Shown here one piece after another: positions 36,251 through 48,000 of a stretch of 64,000 bases of DNA (position 1 is its first letter; each line of letters begins with the position of its first letter). The stretch is from Phyllostachys edulis. Lineage: Eukaryota > Streptophyta > Magnoliopsida > Poales > Poaceae. The notes under the pieces are model-generated. The model saw nothing but the letters and a program-made list of their open reading frames with translations. It did not search any database and had not been told where the DNA came from. The stretch spans positions 37,420,820 through 37,484,819 of the forward strand of contig CM070568.1 in NCBI GenBank assembly GCA_036346405.1, written 5' to 3'. A program made the position numbers and the translations under genes.

Positions 36251-37060
36251 AAGCGGCCCTCGAGGCGGGAGACTCCCTAGTCGCCGAGACGGGTCCTCCG
36301 GAACGACTAGGGTTACGCGTTTGAGCGCGATATGCAGAATGTCTCTTCGCCGAGGTGAGGCCCTCGAGGCGGGAGAATCCCTAGTCGCCGAGGTGGGGCC
36401 TCCGGAACGACTAGGGTTGCGCGTTTGAGCGCAATATGCAGACCCTCAAGGCAGGAGACTCCCTAGTCGCTGAGGCGGGGCCTCCGGAATGACTAGGGCC
36501 GCCGAGGCGAGGCTCTCAAGGCGGGAGACTCCCTAGTCGTCGAGGCGGGGCCTCCGGAACAACTAGGGTTGCGCGTTTGAGCGCGATATACAGAATGTGT
36601 CCCCGCCGAGGCGAGGCCGTCGAGGCGGGAGACTCTCTAGTCGCTGAGGCGGGGCCTCCGGAACGACTAGGGTTGCACGTTTGAGTGCGATATGCTGAAT
36701 GTCTCTCCGCCGAGGCGAGGCCCTCGAGGCGGGAGACTCCCTAGTTGCCGAGGCGGGGCCTCCGAAACGACTAGGGTTGCGCGTTTGAGCGCGATGTGCA
36801 AAATGTCTCCCCGCCGAGGCGAGGCCCTCGAGGCGGGAGACTCCCTAGTCGCCGAGGCGGGGCCTCTGGAACGACTAGGGTTGCACGTTTGAGCGCGATA
36901 TGCAGAATGTCTCTCCGCCGAGGCAAGACCCTTGAGGCGGGAGACTCCCTAATCGCCGAGGCGGGATCTCCGGAACGACTAGGGTTGCGTGTTTGAGCGC
37001 GATGTGCAGAATGTCTCCCCGCCGAGGCGAGGCCCACGAGGCAGGAGACTCCCTAGTCGC
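36251..37060. repeat. 104-bp GC-rich tandem array
   Basis: About eight or nine units carrying CGGGAGACTCCCTAGTCGCC, CCTCCGGAACGACTAGGG and GCGCGTTTGAGCGCGATATG. One unit near 36430-36500 is shortened. GTTTGAGCGC is itself flanked by its complement. Confidence 0.85.
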
Positions 37061-37550
37061 CATGGTGGTGAGCTTAATTTATGCCACCCTTGTGGGCTTA
37101 TACACTTCTCACTTCGTAGAGTGAGTTAGTGTGCGTCAGGGCTCGGGGCCATGCGCGGCGGTATTTTTGTTGCCACGGTGGTGGGCTTATTTATACCACC
37201 CTTTATGGGCTTATGCACTTCTCACTTCGGAGAGTGAGTTAGTGTGCGCCGGAGCTCGGGGTTATGCGCGGCGTCTTTGTTGCCATGATGGTAGGTTTAT
37301 TTATGCCACCCTTGTGGGCTTATACACTTCTCACTCCGGAGAGTGAGTTAGTGTGCGTGGGGGCTCGGGGACATGCGCGACGTATTTGTTGCCACGATGG
37401 TGGGCTTATTTATGCCACCCTTGTGGGCTTATACACTTCTCACTCCGGAGAGTGAGTTAGTGTGCGCCGAGGCTGGGACCCTGCGCGATGTCTTTGTTGC
37501 CACAGTGGTGGGCTTATTTATGCCACCCTTGTGGGCTTACACACCGAGAT
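37055..37550. repeat. 110-bp tandem array (5 units)
   Basis: Units share GGTGGGCTTATTTATGCCAC, CTTGTGGGCTTATACACTTC and GAGTGAGTTAGTGTGCG, at about 37065, 37170, 37283, 37395 and 37505. Repeated peptide-like frames (GLFMPPLWAYTLLTPESELV) result from the array. Confidence 0.85.
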
Positions 37551-37584
37551 CATAGCCTGCAAGGTGTGTTTATACACTCCATCC

Positions 37585-38190
37585 TCGTGATCCTACAGTA
37601 GAGTGGTGTAGTGATCCTAGATGCATATATACGGCTTGCTGGTGTTGGTTGGCACAGGCATATTTAAGCTTTAGCTAGCTGCAACTTTTTGTTTAGTGTG
37701 TAGGGTCCGTATGCATGCAATTCTTTTTATGTGTATAGTACTAAGTTGTTAGGGAAAACAAGAAGCACCGCTAGCGGTGTCTAGAGTTCCCTAGACTTGG
37801 TATTTGGTGATTACTGTGGTGGCCTCCCGCTTAGGGCATCTCCAATAGTTAGAGATAATCTTGTCTCTAACATATGCTATATCATCTTTAAAGACAACAT
37901 CTCCAATATATAGTCTCTAGCACACTCTCTACAGCAGAGTGGTGTAGTGATCCTAGATGCATATATACGACTTGCTGGTGTTGGTTGGCACAGGCGTATT
38001 TAAGCTTTAGCTAGCTGCAACTTTTTGTTTAGTGTGTAGGGTCCGTATGCATGCAATTCTTTTTATGTGTATAGTACTAAGTTGTTAGGGAAAACAAGAA
38101 GCACCGCTAGCGGTGTCTAGAGTTCCCTAGACTTGGTAGTTGGTGATTACTGTGGTGGCCTCCCGCTTAGGGCATCTCCAATAGCCTCCC
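37585..38190. repeat. Direct duplication flanking a Tourist fragment
   Basis: About 250 bp (AGAGTGGTGTAGTGATCC to GGGCATCTCCAATAG) occurs at about 37590-37848 and 37931-38185. The stretch between (37849-37930) matches the left part of the Tourist MITE at 58659. Confidence 0.8.
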
Positions 38191-38299
38191 TTTTTTTATG
38201 CATGTCTGTGCAGATAACGCTGTCTTTGGCTTCCTAGCCTAAATTTATTGCCCTTTTAAAGCACAAAAATTATTCAAAGATGGGAGTGCTTGCCTCTAA

Positions 38300-39235
38300 G
38301 CTTTGAAGCTCTTGTGTGCCCAGTATGCATGCGATGCGCAGCGATTAGGCACGAGGGGGCCCGAGGTGCCCTGTACGCGGGCGGAGCCGGTGGTGGAGGT
38401 GAGGTGGTCGGAGCCAAAGGTTGAGGCTACGAAGAGCCGAAGTAGTCCATGGAGGGGCGAGGCGGCACCTCGGTGGCGGCGAGGTCTCCGCAGGGTGTTC
38501 TGGAGGCGACGCGCGGGTCTCCGGACGCAGCAAGGTGCTCCGGAGGCAACTCGTGGGGCTCCGGGGGCACCGAGGGGGTCCCGAGGCCGGGGTGCTTCGG
38601 CTTGTAGATGAGGCGGCGCCAAAGGGACCGGAGGTGGCGTCACGGTGCTCCAGAGGCGGGCTGGGGGCCTGGATGCCGCGCCATGAGCGAGGCCGGAGGA
38701 ACGCTGGGTGCTCTGGATTGGTTGCTTCGGAGACACCGAAGGGGGCTCCAGAGGAGGATCCCGCGTGCTGGGCGCTTTGGCTTGGAGTGCTCTTTATGAA
38801 TGCTTGCGCCGAGGTGGCCTTGCGAGCGCTAGGCGAAGCTGAGCTCTAGCCAAAGTGGATAGAGGATAAACACTTCAGGTTTTAGCTCCTGGTGTGGCGA
38901 CGCCGAAGGATCGGGCCGAAGGGTCTCCGTAGGTGGCGCCGCCGATGTCGGAGGTCGAGCTGGCGAAGGGGGGCCGAGGTGGCCCCGTGGCCAGTGCTGC
39001 TGGTGGCGGCGTGGCCGTTGTTATCGAAGGGGCCCACGATGGGGGGCCTTAGGGGTCCCGAAGGGGCTGGCGAGGTGGAGGTGCGTCGACGAAGGGGACC
39101 ATGGTGGCTGCGCCACGTCGGAGGGTCTCCGAAGGTGGCGTCGTGAGGATGCTTCGGAGGGATACCACGAAGTAGCCCGAGGGCGGCAGAAGGGGCTCCG
39201 GAAGCAAGTGCTCCAGGCACTCGGGTGAAGGATCT
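38300..39235. other. GC-rich interior of the large LTR element
   Basis: Dense CGGAGG/CCGAAG words with long open frames on both strands. It continues after the solo LTR at 42695. I see no domain and treat the frames as chance products of composition. Confidence 0.5.
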
Positions 39236-42200
39236 AGACCTGCCATTATGTGTTAATGGAGTTTTGGTGATTAATGACAAATCTAATTGTGGGACTAACA
39301 CTTTCATTGATATCAATATTATGTAGTCTTATTTGGATATAAAGGTGAAAACCATGAAGGCATGCATATGATTAATGACAAATCCAATTCATTGGATAAA
39401 CAAAAGGAAAATCCAAACAGGTATGCATTTATAATGATAAATCTATTTGTGAGACTAACTCTTCTATTTGCCTTATCTCATGATTAGTCTCGTTTGGATA
39501 TAAAGAACAAAAGAGGTATGCATTCGACTTTATAGTTCTTATATTTTGTTGCATTCCTTGGATCCAAAATATAGGTTGAACTCCACCAAAAGATTAACCT
39601 AAATATGTGCATATGTTTCTATTACATATTCATGTATGCACACATATAGGGGGAGTTCATTCTATATTTTGAGGTTTCATGAGTATTGATCCATATTCTG
39701 TTTCCACACATATTTGGGATCTTTACTTTGAAACATATCCTTTGAATATATTTAACTTGCATAGTTAATATATTCATGTGAGTATATAAGACTTGTGTAG
39801 TCTAAATATACTTATATGTGAGTATAACATAACTTGTGTAGTTCATGTGTACTCACATATCCTGAATATATATAACTTGTGAAGTTAATATATTCATGTG
39901 TGTATATGAGACATGTGTGCTCATATATCCTTCGATTATATATAACTTGTGTAGTTATATATATTCATATGAGTATATACAACTTGTGTAGTGCTTATAT
40001 ACTCATACCAATCTACATTCAATTATTTGCAATTGTGTTGTGGGACTAACGTGTGTGCTAAGATGTTTAAAGGCTTAGTCCCAGTTTATGGATAGCGACA
40101 TGGTAATGAAAATGCATGACAATAGAGGGATCATGGCTAGTAGTTTGATAGCATGTTCTTGCCCTTTGGATCAATTTAGGATCATGCATGCATTTGAATT
40201 TAAACTTGAAATCAAATTGAAAAGTTCTAAGTGCTTCATCCAAAATCGGTAGTACTGCTAGATTATACTTAAGGTCGTCTGCTTGGTGCGGTATGACCAA
40301 ATGTTATGTGGTGGTAGTACCGCATTTTGAAGGAACGACCAATTAAGTGTTCAAGCGAACGATAGGGTCCTTGAACAGTCGTCAGCATCGCGGTCATTCC
40401 GCATTTTAGTTGGCGGTTCAATAAAACCGAAGCGTTACAAATTGCCTCGCCTCCTCATGGAAATCGGTCGCATCATTCGTGACCTACTGGCCGTCAGTAG
40501 TCTTGATCGTTCAAATTTGTGAGGCGGTTCAATAAAAAGCAGAACAAGTGCAAATCTGCTCTAAAACTCAATCTGAAATCGGACGTTCGCGCTTGGGAAC
40601 GGTCGTGCTGCCTTCGGTCATTCCGATTTTTATATGGCGGTACAAAATTCCGAATGCTTGTAATCTTGACAAATTGGAAACCTCGATTCGTAGTACCGCT
40701 CCTTCGTCTTGATGCTGATCGGACCAAGCGTAGTACCGCAACTTGGTTGGCGGTAGTACCGGTCCGTGATTTTCAACGGCTTGATTAGAAGCATTATTGC
40801 AGATATTTCTTGGTAATTGATGTTAATCATTATGGGACTAACATTTTCCATGAGTTGGACGAATAGGTTATGTTCCAGGGTAATGGAGACTTCGGATGGC
40901 ATCATGAGTTGATCGTCATCAAGTCAAGGTTCAAGAAGAGGATGTATCATGTGTTGATGCATATCAAGATCTCGAAGAAGAGATGATCATGAGTTGATCA
41001 TCAAGTCAAGAGAAGACTCATCATGTGTTGATTGAAGTCAAGTAAAGGATGCATCATGGGTTGATGCATGTCAAGACGATGACCCGGACTTGAAGTGGAG
41101 ATGTGCATCATCAACCTTCAATAAGATGCTCAAGGCAAAGGTATGACTAGCTAGGGCTAAGGATGTGTTCCTAGTATTTTACCGGTCTTGGTGTTTGGTT
41201 GGAAGACCGGATTGCTAGTATAGGTTGCCGTACTATTAAGAGGGGTCTTGTCTAGTAGCTTGAGTCTCATCATGTGTTGATAGCTCAATCTCACTTGCTC
41301 TAGCTCACCATGGCATGATGCTATTATTTGCAAATGTGTTTTGCAAATAGTCGATGCTCATGCATTTAATCTTTGTAGCATGAGACTATACTTTGCAAAT
41401 GTGTTTTGCAAATGGTTGAAGTCCATGTACCTACTCCTTGTGGTATGATCTAAGTTTGCAAATGTGTTTTGCAAACTGTTGGGATTCATGTATTTTCCTT
41501 GGCATGGTCTAAGATTGCTTGTTGCTAATTCTTTGGACTTAGACCATGGTAGTGGCTCTTGAGTTGTGCTTTTGATTTGATAAAATGTGTTTGAGATCAA
41601 ATCAAATAGGAGGGTTGTGTAGCCCTCTTAATAAGCTTTCCATAGAGTCCAAGATCACTCAATTCCGACATCGAGTCAAAAGTTATGACCTTTTTACCGA
41701 GTGTCGCTCATGCTGATTTTGAGTTGCGGTACGACTGCTGTAAAGAGCGACGACCGCCTGAACGGTTGTACCGCCCTTGTGAGTCTTGATACGACCGCGA
41801 GGTCAGAACGACTAGTTTTTGGTCAGTTTGTCTCCCAACGGCTAGTTTTTGGTGTAGAGGCTATAAATACCCCCTTGGCCGGTTGAGAGGCAACCTTTGG
41901 CATCCCATTTCACTCTCTTGAGCTAGTGTGAGCCTCTCCTCTCAATTGTGCATGTGTTGCACCTTGTGAGCAAGGAGAGAGGTCTCTAGTTGCATGTGTT
42001 GCATCTAGAGGTGGATTTTGTATCCACTTGAGCTTGTGCATTCGTTGCGTGGTGAGAGTCAAGCAAGGGCTTGGCTTGTTACTCTTGGTGTTTGCCGACA
42101 CCTAGACGGCGGCGTGGGCGTCGTGGACCGGTGATCTTCTCAAGAAGCTTGTGAGAAGACCCGGTGTGTTGTGAAGGTTGGAGCTCACCTACCCGGAGCG

Positions 42201-42694
42201 GGAAAGAGCTAGCACTAGTGGAATTGAGGTGTTTGGCTTAATTCGTGGAGCCGGTCCAATTAGTTTGAGCTTACCTCAACGTGGATTAGGGGAGACCGGC
42301 AAGTCTCCGATCACCACAGTAAAACATCGCCGTGTCAATTGTGGTTTGATCTCTTGTGTCTCACTATTGCATTTATATTCATTGTGTATGAATGCTTGAT
42401 TTACATTGTGCAATTTATATACCTTGTAGTAAATTGCTTATTCATTGTGTATGATTGCATTAGTTCATTGTGCTATTCACCATTGCTAGAATTGAATTGC
42501 TCATGTCATATGTTTAATTGCTATATTCATCAATAGACTTGTACTGTTGGCACACTTAGTTGAACCTAGTTGTTTTAGGCTTTAATTGTGCAAAACCGTA
42601 TTTGTATTAGCTTCCGCATTAGAAATCGGTTTTAGCCAAAAGAATTTTAAAACCTCCTATTCACCCCCCTCTAGTCGGCCTCCTCGATCTTACA
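39236..42694 (+). mobile_element. Solo LTR (Copia-type family 'B')
   Basis: Homologous to 6639-10730: starts TGAAGGATCTAGACC and ends CCTCGATCTTACA. Flanks TCGGG and CCGGG match 4/5. It is longer than 'A' without its insert, partly because of an ATATAACTTGTGTAGTTA-type tandem zone (39750-40010, about five units). GCGGTAGTACCGC-type palindromes lie at 40240-40320 and 40680-40770. A TATA-like CTATAAATACC sits near 41860. Confidence 0.7.
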
Positions 42695-43293
42695 CCGGGG
42701 CCGGGGGTGGGGCGAAGCTCCAAGGCGATCGAGGTTGCTCTGAAGGGTGGATGGCGCGGGCGAGGCTGGACGTGGCACTGCTGGCGAGGTTGAGGGGCCA
42801 GAGCTAGAGGATGACGAGGTGGAGGTGCGCCGGCGAAGGGGCCTGTGGTGGCTGCTCCGAAGGTGGCTGAGGGAACCCTAAGGCCGGAGGGTCTCCGGAG
42901 GTGGGGGGCCCGAGGGGGACTCCGGCTTGGCTGGAGGAGGTGCCCGCCGAGGTGTCTCCGGCTTGGTGCGGAGGGGGAACCCGAGGGGTCCTCCGGGTGT
43001 GGCGAAGCTGAAGGGTCGAGGCTGGAGGTTGCTTCGGCTGCTTTTCCCTGATGTCTTCGCCCATGGGTAGGCTTCGGGTCACGAGCGAGGGGTGGACCGA
43101 AGGCAATGCAGGCCTTCGGGCTGAGGACGCGTACACGCCAGTAGGCTTCGGATGGTGACCGAAGGTGGACCGAAGGTAACTTGGGCCTTCGGGCTGAGGG
43201 CGCGTATGCGCCGGTGGGCGTCGGCTGATGTGGTGCCTTTAGCTGGTCCTCTCATGAGTAGCTTCTTGTTCGGTTCTCACGGACGACGCTAAC
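42695..43293. other. GC-rich interior and primer-site region
   Basis: Continuation of the GC-rich block split by solo LTR 'B'. A repeated phrase (GACCGAAGG...CCTTCGGGCTGAGG) occurs near 43095-43200. On the minus strand the last 25 bases form the putative primer-binding site of the large element. Confidence 0.5.
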
Positions 43294-43636
43294 TGTCGTA
43301 GCAAAAAGACTAGACAGTGGGTACAAGGTACCCTTTTGTCTTGGGAATGGACCGAAAGGAGAGGAGCCAAGGACCACGTATGTGTATTGCTCATGTGTGA
43401 AAAATGGGGAGCGTCCCCTTGGTATATGCCCTTGGGGCTTTATTTATAGAAGGGCAAGAAGGGACAAATACCTTCTTGCCCTCACAATGTGTTAAAAGAG
43501 AAAGGGTATTTTAGGTACATGTGCCTAAAGACATCATACAGACTAGGTCTACATATATGTACAGCATCTCTGACAGCACACCGGTATTCCTGATGACCCT
43601 AGGGTGCGGGGCACCCCTTAGTGCCCAGCTACGACA
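43294..43636 (-). repeat. LTR (5' in element orientation)
   Basis: Partner of 30875-31217, with the same 343-bp length. Ends TGTCGTAGC and GCTACGACA are perfect inverted repeats. Confidence 0.75.
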
Positions 43637-44530
43637 CTTGCATTTTCGTAATCATGTTTTTAGAATTGAGTATTAACTTAAAAAATACGCTTTGAAAAAT
43701 AAATAGTCATAGTATCTTATATTTCTTGATACTTTCCACGAATCACAATCGTATGTCTCTATTCATATCTATCCACCCACCAAATCTATTGGATGTTAAA
43801 AAGAAGAAAATAACAGGCAATCCCCTAATCGAAATCTTTCAAAACAAACCTAAATTAACTTGGCGATTTAAAAAGAAAATCTAACTCATCTTGTTTGTTG
43901 GGATCAGCCCTCGGTACGTTGGTTCATGCGGACCATGCAACAACATCGGAAGAAAGCAACAATCACACGGTAGTGGAGTTGGGTGTTAGCGATTTCGCGC
44001 GACATGCACATGTGACGCCATGGATGATGCAAGATTGTGTTTGAGGAGACGATGAGAGAGTGTCGGGTGGGAACACCAGTGACAACGATGGTGCGATCGT
44101 GCAAGGGCTTGCGTGACGGTGGGAGCAACTTGTGTGGCGGCGCATGATAATGACTGTGAAGGTGTAGTAATAGCAACCGTGACACTAACGGTTTTGATTA
44201 GCTTTACTAAATCATTAGCTTGTGGAGTTTGATGTCTGGTTTTAGACACCTAATTGGATGACTAACCCAAACTAACTATGTTTGGGAGGGTTTAAGCTAG
44301 GTCTTCCGCCGCCACAAGAACGTGGGAATATTCATGTCTCCAACCAAACAACCATCAAATAGCATGATGTTACAGATCAATCTACTCTTGAGTTTCTTGT
44401 CTAGGTATGCAACTAAACTCCAATTTAAAGGTGGCAATTAGCATGCAAACCCAAACCCTAATGGCAAAATTGTAAAGATTAACTGATAAGTTTTTTTTAC
44501 TATCCATACACATCCGTTCGTGCGAAAACA
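43637..44530. other. Unassigned sequence
   Basis: No gene recognised. A minus-strand frame at 43904-44185 has no recognisable domain. Confidence 0.5.
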
Positions 44531-45057
44531 ACCAGAAAATATATAAAAAAACACCCCCCTCACGGCCTCGCCTCTTCCATTTCTTCAGCCGCTCGCGACT
44601 CACCATCGAACCCTCCGAGCCACCCTCCCTCCCTCTCCGCCGAACACGCGCGCCTCCAGGCCTCTTTCCACCGAGAGGGAGGCACTCCTGCCACCTCGAA
44701 GCGAAGGAATTCTTCTCTCGTAGGGCCCTCCTCCTCCGCGCTACTGGATTGGCTTGGAGTGGAGATCCATCCCATCCGGGCTTGCTTGGATTGATTTCTT
44801 CTTTCGTTGGTAAGGAAGCCCTAGCTTGCTTCGATTGTTGTTGTGTCGTTTTGTTCTGGGGGTATGTTTTCTTTGCCGCGAGCAATCAATCTAATCCAAA
44901 TCTTTCTTTCTCTCCAATCCAATCCATGCAGTTTGTTGCGGATTTGTTGGCTGCGTGGTGGAGTACCGGAGTACCACTGAAACCAGTTTATTTTCCAAAA
45001 ATTTTGGGGGCTCAACGGAACCCCATGCCCCACGTTAGGTCCGCCCCTGTGTGGTGA
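44531..45057 (+). promoter_or_regulatory. RRM gene promoter and leader
   Basis: TATAAAA at 44542-44548 precedes a pyrimidine-rich leader. A leader intron is likely at 44810-44931 (TTG|GTAAGG ... ATGCAG|TTTG). From 44625 to 45049 the sequence is an inverted copy of 5169-5575 and ends at the shared edge CGTTAGGTCCGCCCCTG, nine bases before the proposed ATG. Confidence 0.55.
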
Positions 45058-48000
45058 ATGCCGTGTTGGGAACTTGGGATGTGTGCAGATCGCCGGGCGA
45101 AAGGCACCGAAGTGTTCGTCGGCGGGTTGCCGCGGTCGGCGACGGAGGGGACACTCCGAGAGGTTGGTTTGTTTCAGATTATGCATGTGTGCTAGTTTGT
45201 TGGTACTGAGAACCTTATGCTGTTAGGCATGATGTACTGCATAGCTGACTGACTAATACCTCAATTGATTGCGTTTCCAATCATTTGTCGAGCTAATGTT
45301 TCTAAATTGCGAATGTTACCAAAATAACTGGCTTGCGACATAATAGATTCTGCAGTCTCATACTGTTTATCTCCGAGTACTTGCTTACTCAAGAAAACTA
45401 AAGTAAAATGGGGGCAAGGGTTTAGTTTTCTGTAATCCAAAGGGGAGGAGACCTTTGATCCTCCCATTTAATTGTGAGTGTTATGTAGGAGATGCCATCC
45501 AAATCGAATGTAATGGTGCAATTAAACATGTTTGCTAGCTCCCAAAAGCTTAAATGGCACGCTATTCTGTAATAATTTGGACAGAGCTTGGTGATCTGTC
45601 TTCAGGCAATAAAAAGAATGCTCTAGCTATTAATCATAGAAATATGTGATATTTCAAGGGTTAGAATATTTAATTACTGGATATTTGAGTGTTGAACTTA
45701 ATTATATTTTCTCCATCATGCATTAGTAATAGCCCTATGCTTGTTACCATCCAACTTATTTGGGCTCTTACCTCTGAAGGAAGAATAGCTGATTTGGTAA
45801 CCTTCACCTTAATTCATGTTAAAAAGGAAAGTTTCTTTCACTTTTTTGGTCAAGAATGACTCATTGGACTGACCCACGTAGCCAACAGGTATTTTCTCCT
45901 TGTGGAGAGATTGTTGACTTGCGAATAATGAAAGGTCAGAATGGCATTTCAAAGGTCTGGTACTTTTGTAACATTTTGGACATTTCAATATATGGTTTCA
46001 TTTTTCTGATATATGATATATCGATTGTTAAATTTATCATGAAATATATTCTACATTAATTTTTCCGAACTCTTTTCAGGGATACGGTTTTGTGAGATTT
46101 GCAGAAAGGGAGTGCGCTTATATCGCGAAAAGACAAAAGAATGGTATTGAGGCAAGAACATGAAACTTCTTGTTAGATGTTGTCAAAATTATCATATCCC
46201 ACATCATATATAAATATGTTCAAAAGCTTTCTGTTCCCCTGTTTCAGTAGATTTTATATAGGAACTAGGAAGTAATCGATGCCTTGCCTTTTTCCAGATT
46301 TCCATTTGTGATGCTACAATAGACTGCTTTCAGAATATAAACTAGAAAAAAATGATATGAGGGAGACAGGGTTTTGAACAGTATTATTACGTCTCATGCG
46401 CTTCACACATAATATATTTGCTATTTGTTTTCTACCAGCTTCAAGGAAAGAGACTTGCTGTTGATCTTTCATTGGACCAAGATACACTCTTCTTTGGAAA
46501 TCTTTGCAAAGGTAAACTTCACCCATGATGAACATCAAGAACCACAATGCAGAAAATTTGTTCAAAAAATATATGACATTATAGCAATATATTTGATGAA
46601 ATTCATTTTTGATATCAAGTACCACTGATTCTCACGTTGATGCCTGTTAAAGGCCATAGTGTCTGAGCTATCTAACTTCTGTACTTATTATTTTCTTTGT
46701 TCACATTTCTTTTCCTTAGTTTTTTCAAGTAACTTAGACCATCATGGTGGATCGGTGGTATCTATTATCACTTAGCAGTCCCATGGTCTCACATGCACAT
46801 CATCACCGAGTTGCTGTTTTCACTTTTCACTTTCCCTCTGTAGCTCAAATTCATTTCCTGGTTTTGGTTTGATAAAAATAGAGACTGAAAGTAGAAGGAA
46901 AAAAAAAAATCAACAAACCACAGTAGAGCTGTTGCTACTTCCTACGATAAGTAAGAATCAATTGTCCCAAGTCACCTGGCATTAATACTGGTATGCATTA
47001 TCAACAGTTATGTTGTTGAAGGCTCTCAGTATTATATAATTTCAACTTTTTTGTTCATTTTGTGTTAATTTAAACCTGGTACGTGTGTGAAATATTGCAG
47101 AATTCCTTGCTTATATCATGGGTTTTGTACTTTTGTTGTCTGCAATCTCGGATGCAATCTAGCATCAGGAGACCAAGGTTGTGTTTGTGTGGTCACATGC
47201 ACCACTGTTGGTTTCTAATGCATTTCCTTGCTCTTTGAAACTTCATATTTGCATTGTCTATGCTTCATGTTTTTTTTTTCTTTACTGAAATGCAACCTTT
47301 TATTGTACACTTCCATGGGGCGAGAAGCAGTGCCAAAAAGGAAAGGAAAATAGTGGTGGTTGATTCTATAACTAGCCTGGGTCTTCAAATCGAGCCTGTT
47401 CTTACCTTTTGTCACTTCATCATTTTACCTTTTTCTGTTTAGCTTTTCCAATAATATTCTTACTAGGCCTTATATATTTAAAAGACCTCAGTACCCTATT
47501 TACATTTGGATGACATAATGTTCTGATTGAGGAGTTTGTAACAAATTTTACATTTATATCGCAAACAGCTGTTCTTAACATAATTTGTTGTTAAAATGTT
47601 GGTCTGCCAGAACTTTCTAACCAAAAACCACTTGTTTATTATCATCTAAATTCTGATGATTGCTTTCTCTTATTCTTTTGTCAGAATGGAGTGTAGAAGA
47701 ATTTGAAGAATTGATTCACAAGGTAGAACCTTGAGTGTCTATATTCTATCAAACATTGGTTTTATCCAATATTTCAAAAAAAAGTTACTAGGACACACAG
47801 TTAGCTTTACATTTTTCTTTGATGTACAGACATTCAAAGATGTTGTTTCGGTTGACCTTGCAATGGCTTCAAATCTTTATTCTTCAGTAAGCAAAAGGCG
47901 TCTAAATAGAGGCTTTGCATTTGTGCGATTTTCTTCTCATGCAGTAAGTCTTTTATTCTTTAATCTATGCTAGAATAATTTGTTTTTAGTTAACTACATC

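Larger units (their letters stand above)
30875..43636 (-). mobile_element. Large non-autonomous Gypsy-like LTR element
   Basis: Two direct repeats of 343 bp (30875-31217 and 43294-43636) begin TGTCRTAGC and end GCTACGACA or CTACGACA. Read on the minus strand, the LTR at 43294 is followed by GTTAGCGTCGTCCGTGAGAA, close to the TTGGCGCCGTCTGTGGGAA leader of plant Gypsy elements. AGACGAGGGAG precedes the other LTR as a polypurine tract. The interior is about 12 kb, mostly tandem arrays, with no gag or pol motif seen: a large retrotransposon derivative. Flanks TTTAT and CTTGC do not match. Confidence 0.7.

Noticed and set aside
36692..37555. Repeated peptide frames
   Set aside because: Produced by the 104- and 110-bp arrays. 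The peptide repeats follow the DNA unit.
38296..39316. Long frames on both strands in GC-rich DNA
   Set aside because: Open in several frames at once, inside an LTR element, with no recognisable domain.
44382..44885. Minus-strand 167-residue frame
   Set aside because: Opposite the RRM gene promoter and leader; partly shared with the repeat at 5169-5575.
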